Source of the DNA: Tolumonas osonensis
GTDB lineage: Bacteria; Pseudomonadota; Gammaproteobacteria; Enterobacterales; Aeromonadaceae
Reading direction: 5' to 3'
Length of the DNA: 64,000 bases
Assembly: GCF_014202415.1 (NCBI RefSeq)
Contig: NZ_JACHGR010000002.1
Span: 1-64,000, forward strand
Shown: positions 58,203 to 64,000 of the stretch, one piece after another
How the letters are laid out: each line of letters begins with the position of its first letter
Position numbering within the stretch: position 1 is the stretch's first letter
Translations under genes and position numbers: made by a program
Notes under the pieces: generated by a model
Seen by the model: only the letters and a program-made list of their open reading frames with translations
Told to the model about the DNA's origin: nothing
The model's database searches: none

Positions 58203-58847
58203 TTAAACCGGGATTGTGGCCAGATGATCAGCAACAATTAACCGTGGTTCGATCTGCTTCTGAATGTCTTCGGGCGTGAGTCCTTCTAACAGGGCAACCA
58301 GCACCAGACCGTCACGTGTCACGTCGATCACGCACTGTTCGGTGACGATATGGTCAACGCAGGCTTTTCCGGTCAAAGGGAAATCGCAGGACTTCACAAT
58401 CTTGGGTTTGCCCTGTTTGCTCGTTAACTCCATCGCGATAATGACTTTGCGGGCACCGTTGACGAGATCCATGGCGCCGCCCATGCCGAAGACGCGTCCG
58501 GGCTGAGCCCAGTTGGCAAGATCGCCATTTTCTGCGACCTGCAGTGCGCCCAGCACCGTGGCGGCCAGCTTGCCGGAGCGAACCAAACCAAAGGATTCGG
58601 CGCTATCAAAGGCGCTGGCACCGGGAACCGGGATGAAGCGCATCGCGGTAGCATTCGAAAATCCTTCCACCGCCAACATGCCATCACACAGGGAACCGAC
58701 ACCGACCAGCCCGTTTTCGGTATGAAACATCACACCGGGGGCCGCGTAATCGCCGCAAAGACTGGGAATACCAATGCCGAGATTGACCACATCGCCGGGT
58801 GAAAAATAAGCGGCGGCTTGTTTTGCAATACGATCACGCGCGTTCAT
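58203..58847 (-). CDS. 3-oxoacid CoA-transferase, subunit B (AtoA-like)
   Basis: 214 residues from the ATG at 58847, behind GAGGAG. Family I CoA-transferase beta chain: the catalytic glutamate lies in MFHTENGLVGVG, with ANWAQPGRVFGMGGAMDLVN downstream. Its start lies inside the end of subunit A (14-bp overlap). Together they move CoA from succinyl- or acetyl-CoA to acetoacetate or a related acid. Confidence 0.93.
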   Translation of the reverse strand: MNARDRIAKQAAAYFSPGDVVNLGIGIPSLCGDYAAPGVMFHTENGLVGVGSLCDGMLAVEGFSNATAMRFIPVPGASAFDSAESFGLVRSGKLAATVLGALQVAENGDLANWAQPGRVFGMGGAMDLVNGARKVIIAMELTSKQGKPKIVKSCDFPLTGKACVDHIVTEQCVIDVTRDGLVLVALLEGLTPEDIQKQIEPRLIVADHLATIPV

Positions 58848-59508
58848 GATCTGACTCCTCTGCTGCCAGTACGAAATCGACATATGCACCGGGGGTGACG
58901 ATGCTATCAATCGAGAGCTCGCCAATGTCGACATGCATATCTGCATCAACAAGGGTGATGGCACTGGCTTTAGCGACCAGCGGATTGAAATTTTGCATGG
59001 TGCCGTGATAGGTCAGGTTACCCAGCGGATCGCTGGTTCTGGCCCGTACCAGGCCGATGTCAGCACGTAACGCGGTTTCCAGCAGGTATTCTTCGTTATC
59101 AACCGAAATGACCTGTTTGCCTTTCTCAACCACGGTTCCCAGACCGGTTTTGGTCAAAACGCCGCCCAGACCTGAACCGCCACAGCGGATCCGCTCGGCG
59201 AGGCTGCCTTGCGGCACCAGTTCGAGATCGATTTTCCCTTCTTCAACCAGTTGGATCGTGTCGGTATTCCGGCCGATGTGTGATGCAATCAGCTTATCGA
59301 CAACGCCGTTGCGGATAAGGCGTCCGATGGTAAGATCGGCATCACCTGAGTCATTTGAAATGAGCGTCAGATGACGTGCGCCGCTTTCAAGGATGCAATC
59401 AATGAGCTTGTTCGGAACGCCGTGATTGGCAAATCCGCCGCACATGATGGTTTGTCCATCTTTAAACAGACGGACGATCTGTTCTTTGCTGGTGTATTTA
59501 TCTGCCAT
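58834..59508 (-). CDS. 3-oxoacid CoA-transferase, subunit A (AtoD-like)
   Basis: 224 residues. Glycine-rich CoA site GQTIMCGGFANHGVPNKLID near the start, PQGSLAERIRCGGSGLGGVL in the middle. With subunit B activates the beta-keto acid formed by the BKACE enzyme or upstream steps. 2 bp after thiolase 1; same operon. Confidence 0.93.
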   Translation of the reverse strand: MADKYTSKEQIVRLFKDGQTIMCGGFANHGVPNKLIDCILESGARHLTLISNDSGDADLTIGRLIRNGVVDKLIASHIGRNTDTIQLVEEGKIDLELVPQGSLAERIRCGGSGLGGVLTKTGLGTVVEKGKQVISVDNEEYLLETALRADIGLVRARTSDPLGNLTYHGTMQNFNPLVAKASAITLVDADMHVDIGELSIDSIVTPGAYVDFVLAAEESDHERA

Positions 59509-59510
59509 GA

Positions 59511-60680
59511 TTAATCCCTCGACAGTAAGACGGCGACACCCTGACCACCACCGACACAGAACGTGATCACGGCATTGTTCAGTTTGCTGCGCTGCATTTC
59601 ATAAACTGCCTTGGTCGCCAGAATGGCGCCGCTGCCTGCCAGTGGATGTCCCAGTGCAATCGCGCCGCCATTCGGATTGACGCGCGCCGGATCCATACCG
59701 ATATCCCGCATACAGGCAATCGACTGTGCTGCGAACGCTTCGTTGAGCTCCCACAGGTCGATGTCATCGACTGTCAAACCAGTCTGCTTCAGAAGTTTTT
59801 GCGTAGCCGGTATCGGCCCAAGCCCCATGTAGTTCGGATCAACGCCAGCAACCGAGTAACCGCGGAATACCGCCAGAATCGGTAAACGCATGGTTTCGGC
59901 CTGAGAGCGTTCCATCAGAACCAGAGCGCCTGCGCCATCACTCATTGGCGAGCTGTTCCCGGCGGTCACGATGCCATCTTTAAGAAAGCAGGGACGTAAA
60001 GCCGCGAGGCTTTCTATCGTGCAATCCGGGCGAACCGATTCATCCCGCTCAATCACGATGTCCTGCTGTTTTCTGTCTTTGTAAGAAACAGGAATTAGCT
60101 GTTCATCAAAGCGTCTGGCATCCCATGCTTTGGTCGCGAAGTGATGGCTTCTGACCGAAAAGGAGTCGAGTTCATCCCGGGTTAAGGAATAACGTTTGGC
60201 AATATTCTCAGCCGTGATCCCCATGGATGGATTACCCAAGCGGTCAGGGGAGGTGTGAATATCCACGAATTTGGGTGGCTGTACGGAATAGGCCGAATCG
60301 GTTTTTTCCAGGCACCATGTCCGGCGGGAGTCACTTTCAACGCCTCCGACAACAATGGTTTGAGCAAACCCGGCCATGATTTGAATGGCACCATACGCCA
60401 GTGCATTTAGCGAGGCGGCGCACTGGCGATCAAGCGTGATGCCTGGAACAGAAACAGGAAGCCCTGCCTCTAATGACACCATTCTGCCCATGTTATTGAT
60501 TTCGCTGTTCATTAAATTAGCGAAAATAACGTCGTCGATCATTTCCGGATCAATTTGTGCGCGTTTTACGGCTTCTTTGACTGCGGTAGCGCCCAAAATA
60601 TGGGCCGGCACCGGGGCAAGCAAACCCCGGCACTTACCAATCGGCGTACGGGCAGCCGATACGATAACTGCTTCTTTCAT
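59511..60680 (-). CDS. Acetyl-CoA acyltransferase (thiolase 1)
   Basis: 389 residues. Cysteine in [68 protein letters not shown]. More distant from AtoB than thiolase 2, nearer FadA/PcaF-like thiolases, so it may prefer a longer 3-oxoacyl-CoA. Two thiolases in one cluster suggest two successive C2 removals. Confidence 0.92.
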   Translation of the reverse strand: MKEAVIVSAARTPIGKCRGLLAPVPAHILGATAVKEAVKRAQIDPEMIDDVIFANLMNSEINNMGRMVSLEAGLPVSVPGITLDRQCAASLNALAYGAIQIMAGFAQTIVVGGVESDSRRTWCLEKTDSAYSVQPPKFVDIHTSPDRLGNPSMGITAENIAKRYSLTRDELDSFSVRSHHFATKAWDARRFDEQLIPVSYKDRKQQDIVIERDESVRPDCTIESLAALRPCFLKDGIVTAGNSSPMSDGAGALVLMERSQAETMRLPILAVFRGYSVAGVDPNYMGLGPIPATQKLLKQTGLTVDDIDLWELNEAFAAQSIACMRDIGMDPARVNPNGGAIALGHPLAGSGAILATKAVYEMQRSKLNNAVITFCVGGGQGVAVLLSRD

Positions 60681-60721
60681 AGTCTTTTCCTGAATGGGTT
60701 TCGGTTTGAGCGATCAGCCGG

Positions 60722-61600
60722 TTAATGCGACATGGCCAGAGCAGGGGATGGCACTGGTATTTTCAGCGGCGGTAAGTTCAGCAAACGGCGAGCCTCAGCC
60801 GGTGTTGCAACCTTTTTACCTTGTAAGGTGATAGCTTCCGCTGCACGGGCAACCAGTTGCGGATTCGTGGCCGGTACGCCTTTACTGAAGTAAACGTTGT
60901 CTTCCAGCCCGACACGGATGTGTCCACCCAACGCCAGCGCCGCATACATGATAGGCAGGTGGTGTTTCCCGATCCCGAATGCAGACCATGTCGCATCGGC
61001 AGGAATGTGATTCACCAGATATAAAAGATTTTCAACCGTTGCCGCCATACCGCCAGGTACGCCCAGACAGAATTGGAAATGCATCGGTGTTTTGATGACG
61101 CCTTTTTCGGCAAAATAATTCGCCACACCTAACATGCCGCTATCGAAGATTTCAATTTCCGGCTTAATGTCGCGGTTCAGGAATGTTTCGGCCAGTTTGC
61201 CGAGAAATTGCGGTGAGTTCATGAAAACACCGCCCGGCATCCAGTTAAACGAACCGGCATCCCAGGAGGCTATTTCGATGCCATTGAGTGTGGATACGTG
61301 TTCCATCCGTTGTTGGTCGGAGGCACGATGATCGCCGGAAGTAGTGCAGTTGATAATGACATCGCAGTCTTCATGGCTGCGGATCAAGCGGATGGTTTCT
61401 TCAAATTTACGCTTATCCATGGTGCCCATACCCTCATCATCGCGCATATGCAGATGAACAACCGCTGCGCCTTTTTTCCAGCAGGCATAGGCATCCGCCG
61501 CAATTTCTTCAGGTGTCAGGGGAATGTGTTCATTAATATCTTTCGGTGTTACAGCGCCGGTAAGTGCTGCGGAGATGATAACGTTGTCGCCTGTATTCAT
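60722..61600 (-). CDS. Beta-keto acid cleavage enzyme (BKACE, DUF849)
   Basis: 292 residues. Zinc TIM barrel transferring a keto acid's acyl part to acetyl-CoA, giving acetoacetate and a new acyl-CoA. AALTGAVTPKDINEHIPLTP at the start; zinc histidines in GAAVVHLHMRDDEG; the third ligand region is HIRVGLEDNVYF. Known members act on 3-keto-5-aminohexanoate, dehydrocarnitine or 3,5-dioxohexanoate (triacetate). The substrate here is not readable from sequence; neighbours hint at a dioxo acid. 42 bp upstream of thiolase 1. Confidence 0.92.
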   Translation of the reverse strand: MNTGDNVIISAALTGAVTPKDINEHIPLTPEEIAADAYACWKKGAAVVHLHMRDDEGMGTMDKRKFEETIRLIRSHEDCDVIINCTTSGDHRASDQQRMEHVSTLNGIEIASWDAGSFNWMPGGVFMNSPQFLGKLAETFLNRDIKPEIEIFDSGMLGVANYFAEKGVIKTPMHFQFCLGVPGGMAATVENLLYLVNHIPADATWSAFGIGKHHLPIMYAALALGGHIRVGLEDNVYFSKGVPATNPQLVARAAEAITLQGKKVATPAEARRLLNLPPLKIPVPSPALAMSH

Positions 61601-61703
61601 GGTGATGACCCTCGCTCAGACTTTTGGTCTCTAAGTTCGGGTCAGGCGATAGCCGTCAACATCGCCTGACCCGGAAGAAAAATCAAACAAACGTGGCAGT
61701 CGT

Positions 61704-62699
61704 TTATTTAATTTCGTCTTCAAACTGGCCGCCGCCAATGCGTGGGCGAACTACTTTTCCTTGTTTTTCAGCTGCTTTAACCAATTCAGCTTCTGCGTGT
61801 GCATCTTGCCAGAAACTAATTTCGTGCGGAGAGTGCTCGGTTGCGGTGACATACATTTCTGTCGAGAACGCATTGCGCAATTCATTGGCGATGTCTTCTT
61901 TCCATGGTTTACGCAGTTGTTGAACGGTTAAACGACGGGTAACTCGGGTACCGGTGCGGATAATCAGTTCTGCGATTTCCTGGGCACGCGCATAGGCTGC
62001 TTCGGTGTCTTCACAGATTTCATTGACCATCCCTAAGTCCAGTGCCTTACGCGCAGTGATGATTTCACCGGTTAATTCAGCATAGGCATAACGTTTACGG
62101 CCCATCAGTTCACGCCATGCGATTTGGATACCGTCACCGGGAACCATATTGGTTCTGAAGTGCATTTCAGTGGTCCATGCATCTTCGGTACATAGAGTAA
62201 TATCGCTGAACAGCACTAAATCTGTATGGAATGCAGCACCGTTCCAAACACCGATGGTAGGAACCTGAATATCAAATACCTGGCCTTCAATATCTTTGGT
62301 GCCGTCTAAGTATTGATACTCGTACATACGCCAGGCGATATCAGGCGCTGAACCAAATTCAGTGGCTGGTTGCCATTCACCTTTTTTATCAACACGGCCG
62401 ATGCCTTTGAATAAATCCTTGCCGGTGCCACCTAAAATGATGACTTCGTTTTCCGGATCGCGACCTGCCCAGTCAAAGAAGTAGTGAAGGCCCTGGTGAG
62501 CTTGTGCACACCATTGCAGGCTGTCGCCGTTCGTGTGCAGACGGGCTTCCAAAATGCCGTTTTTACGAGTCATGGTGAGAAAATCTTTACATTTCTCTTT
62601 GTATTCTTCAAAAGGCATATGAGGGATAGTGCCCAGTTCTTCGTGAGACATTGATTTTCTTGTGCCGGCATCGTTTTCATAATTAGCTTTAAGAACCAT
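61704..62699 (-). CDS. Crotonase-family beta-diketone hydrolase (6-oxocamphor hydrolase-like)
   Basis: 331 residues, crotonase fold with a ~45-residue N-terminal extension and a long C-terminus. Against my memory of 6-oxocamphor hydrolase, Trp63 and His68 (SLQWCAQAH, same spacing as Trp40/His45), His158 (WNGAAFHTD), His180 (EMHFRTN) and Asp189 (VPGDGIQIAW) match that enzyme's Trp40, His45, His122, His145 and Asp154. The usual CoA-hydratase glutamates are not in the expected places. It would hydrolyse a ring C-C bond between two carbonyls (retro-Claisen). First gene of the catabolic run. A broader enoyl-CoA hydratase label is the safe alternative. Confidence 0.8.
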   Translation of the reverse strand: MVLKANYENDAGTRKSMSHEELGTIPHMPFEEYKEKCKDFLTMTRKNGILEARLHTNGDSLQWCAQAHQGLHYFFDWAGRDPENEVIILGGTGKDLFKGIGRVDKKGEWQPATEFGSAPDIAWRMYEYQYLDGTKDIEGQVFDIQVPTIGVWNGAAFHTDLVLFSDITLCTEDAWTTEMHFRTNMVPGDGIQIAWRELMGRKRYAYAELTGEIITARKALDLGMVNEICEDTEAAYARAQEIAELIIRTGTRVTRRLTVQQLRKPWKEDIANELRNAFSTEMYVTATEHSPHEISFWQDAHAEAELVKAAEKQGKVVRPRIGGGQFEDEIK

Positions 62700-63098
62700 G
62701 TTATTTACCTTCTGCTTATGTGTGTTGTGGAGATGTATGTTTTCGTTGTTAAAAAATTAGCAGTGGTATCTAACTGATTGAAATTCTATTTATTTTTTTT
62801 GTTATGTTATAAATGCATAAATAATTGAAGCTTGATTTATTTCAATAAATTCAATTGGTTAATTGTGTTTTGAAAATAAATTTAATTTTGAACGGAAGTG
62901 TCAGTGTGATATGGATCACGCATGTTTGAGGGTTATTTGAAAAAGAATTACATGGGTGAAATGTTATTCTGAAAGATAAAGCCTGATGCATAACCAGCAC
63001 CATTTTTCCCAGATAAATATTCATGATTCATGAATAACATTCAATTGTTCTATGAAATATCTCTGCATAATTATTTCATGCTGCATCTGTAAGTCTTC
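62700..63098. other. AT-rich regulatory region of the catabolic operon
   Basis: About 400 bp without a gene, very AT-rich, with TTTATTTTTTTTGTT-like tracts near 62790. It contains the CRP site listed separately; no other clear consensus is seen. Likely promoter region of the minus-strand operon. Confidence 0.5.
62905..62920. promoter_or_regulatory. CRP-binding site
   Basis: TGTGA-TATGGA-TCACG fits the CRP consensus (TGTGA-N6-TCACA) at nine of ten core positions. It lies 206 bp before the start codon of the crotonase gene; catabolite control of the cluster is likely. Confidence 0.6.
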
Positions 63099-63242
63099 GC
63101 ATTAGGTCTTGGATGCATGCGAATGAGCTTTGGTGATAAGCCTGCTGATAAAAATGAAATGATCTCTTTTATGCATCAGGCCGTTGACCGTGGCGTGGGC
63201 CACATCCGGGCGCTGGTTCAACAGCCTCTGGCATTTGATTAG
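63099..63242 (+). pseudogene. Remnant of an aldo/keto reductase gene
   Basis: A 47-codon stretch from 63099 reads ALGLGCMRMSFGDKPADKNE followed by MISFMHQAVDRGVG, which matches the N-terminal region of YakC/IolS-type aldo/keto reductases (LGLGCMGMSFGYG..., ...ALIRAAVERGV). An in-frame TAA precedes it and after VDRGVG the match is lost before a TAG. No start or catalytic tyrosine remains. It is a decayed fragment, probably left by a deletion. Confidence 0.65.
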
Positions 63243-63272
63243 CCAAATACTAGGGGCTGCATAAAACCGGCT

Positions 63273-63821
63273 TTAGATTTTCTCAATGTAGAGAACGACT
63301 TCACCGACTTTAAAGCCAAATTTGGTAATTTCAGCGTGGTTGATCAAACGCCGTTCATCAAGCAAATACATCCAGTCGTTAAATTTCACCTTCACGGTTG
63401 AGCCATCTTTGAGTTTGAGGTTCATACGATAGTGCCAATTCAAGGTAAAACCTTGTTGATTGCCAATTGCTTCACCATCGATATCAGCAGCGGTACCAAT
63501 ATAATAATTGCCGGCTTTCTGCAGATACCAGGTTCTTTGTTCTTTACGACCATCCGCATAGACGAAGTGTTCAATCAAAGTGCCTGTCGCATCCTTTGTC
63601 CATGTACCGCTCATGTCGACGTGAAAGCGTTCGGTAACTTTCCCACTGTAGTCTTTCACTAATCCGTAAGCTTTGAGTGGACCACTGAAGAACTGTTGAA
63701 CGTCGATTTGCGGTTGGGTATTCGCATAATCTTCCGTTGTTTGTGAACATCCGGCCAGTAATGAACCACAGGCAATCAGAATCGTGCCGGAGACACGACA
63801 AACATTGTGAATCAGTTTCAT
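63273..63821 (-). CDS. DUF3833 lipoprotein
   Basis: 182 residues from the ATG at 63821, spaced 8 bases from AAGGAG; an ATG at 63827 is too close to it. Lipoprotein signal with lipobox LLAGC near residue 25. DUF3833 marks: IDVQQFFSGPLKAYGLVKDY, TWYLQKAGNYYIGTAADIDG, LNWHYRMNLKLKDGSTVKVK. Function unknown; it is often next to cyclopropane-fatty-acid synthase-like genes, as here (the upstream gene ends within 4 bp of it). Confidence 0.9.
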   Translation of the reverse strand: MKLIHNVCRVSGTILIACGSLLAGCSQTTEDYANTQPQIDVQQFFSGPLKAYGLVKDYSGKVTERFHVDMSGTWTKDATGTLIEHFVYADGRKEQRTWYLQKAGNYYIGTAADIDGEAIGNQQGFTLNWHYRMNLKLKDGSTVKVKFNDWMYLLDERRLINHAEITKFGFKVGEVVLYIEKI

Positions 63822-63823
63822 CT

Positions 63824-64000
63824 TCATGCTCCTTCAGGTGAGAACGATAGCGGTTGTAACGCATCAAGCTGAATTACACTGATCGTGCGTTGTTTAAAAC
63901 CAGCTTCGCAGTAGCAAAAATAAAATAGCCACAGGCGATAAAAAACATCATCAAAACCGAGTGATTGGATCTGCGACCATCGCTGTTCAAAGCGACTCCG
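63824..64000 (-). CDS. Cyclopropane-fatty-acyl-phospholipid synthase family protein (C-terminal end)
   Basis: Only the last 58 residues are in the window; the gene continues past the right edge. IQSLGFDDVFYRLWLFYFCY followed by CEAGFKQRTISVIQL is the conserved C-terminus of Cfa-type SAM-dependent methyltransferases. The stop overlaps the DUF3833 start region (ATGA), so the two genes are one transcript. Confidence 0.82.
   Translation of the reverse strand, partial: RSRFEQRWSQIQSLGFDDVFYRLWLFYFCYCEAGFKQRTISVIQLDALQPLSFSPEGA

Overview
The window reads as the chromosome of a gamma-proteobacterium of the Aeromonadales (Aeromonas/Tolumonas-like). I infer this from the Enterobacterales/Vibrio-like repertoire (AspC, HelD, Fsr, YqhA, type 2 ArgG with an ARG box, a Salmonella-order pdu operon), moderate GC, and an intergenic palindrome of the kind scattered through enterobacterial genomes. 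The genus is an inference; there is no rRNA or tRNA here to anchor it.

Layout. 1-1.2 kb: the tail of an IS110-type transposase and an AT-rich DUF2971 gene, a small acquired patch. 1.3-13.3 kb: mostly housekeeping. It holds an orphan protein with a possible Toprim/JetD-like end, aspC, a BMP-type (nucleoside-like) ABC importer on the minus strand, helD, fsr, yqhA and a maa-like acetyltransferase. 13.4-19.1 kb: a 33-residue basic protein, then a c-di-GMP-I riboswitch in front of a hemerythrin-PAS-GGDEF-EAL gene, an exported helical protein, a lone class-I flavoprotein disulfide reductase and a small unknown. 19.2-21.5 kb: a beta-glucoside unit (PTS IIB, GH1 6-phospho-beta-glucosidase, SemiSWEET) behind two AscG-type operator half-sites. 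21.5-24.5 kb: argG, an M50 protease and a FAH-family enzyme.

24.5-46.1 kb: a complete 1,2-propanediol utilisation (pdu) microcompartment locus: pduF and pocR on the plus strand, and pduABCDEGHJKLMNOPQSTUVW on the minus strand, followed by a SUMT gene (cobA), cobD and pduX. Shell proteins (A, B/B', J, K, N, T, U), the B12-dependent diol dehydratase (CDE) with its reactivase (GH), the aldehyde dehydrogenase/alcohol dehydrogenase/phosphotransacylase/kinase branch (P, Q, L, W), cobalamin recycling (O, S) and nucleotide-loop precursor synthesis (X, CobD) are all present. A 130-bp palindromic intergenic repeat sits between pduE and pduG.

46.1-50.4 kb: an iron-complex ABC importer split around a Fur box (binding protein on one side, permease-ATPase-MFS on the other). 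50.6-52.5 kb: two adjacent integron-type gene cassettes without an integrase. Each carries a toxin-antitoxin pair (HigBA, then a DUF1778/GNAT pair of TacAT type), and each is delimited by matching attC core sites.

52.5-62.7 kb: a catabolic cluster under a LysR regulator. It encodes an SDR dehydrogenase, two thiolases, an outer-membrane Phenol_MetA_deg-type channel, an MFS permease, a two-subunit 3-oxoacid CoA-transferase, a beta-keto acid cleavage enzyme (BKACE) and a crotonase that keeps the active-site residues of 6-oxocamphor hydrolase, a C-C bond hydrolase of cyclic beta-diketones. Read together these suggest opening of a cyclic 1,3-diketone and breakdown to acetyl-CoA, for example by a dihydrophloroglucinol/triacetate-type route. 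This is the best candidate here for a little-described pathway. 62.7-64 kb: a CRP site, a decayed aldo/keto reductase fragment, a DUF3833 lipoprotein and the end of a cyclopropane-fatty-acid-synthase-like gene running off the window.
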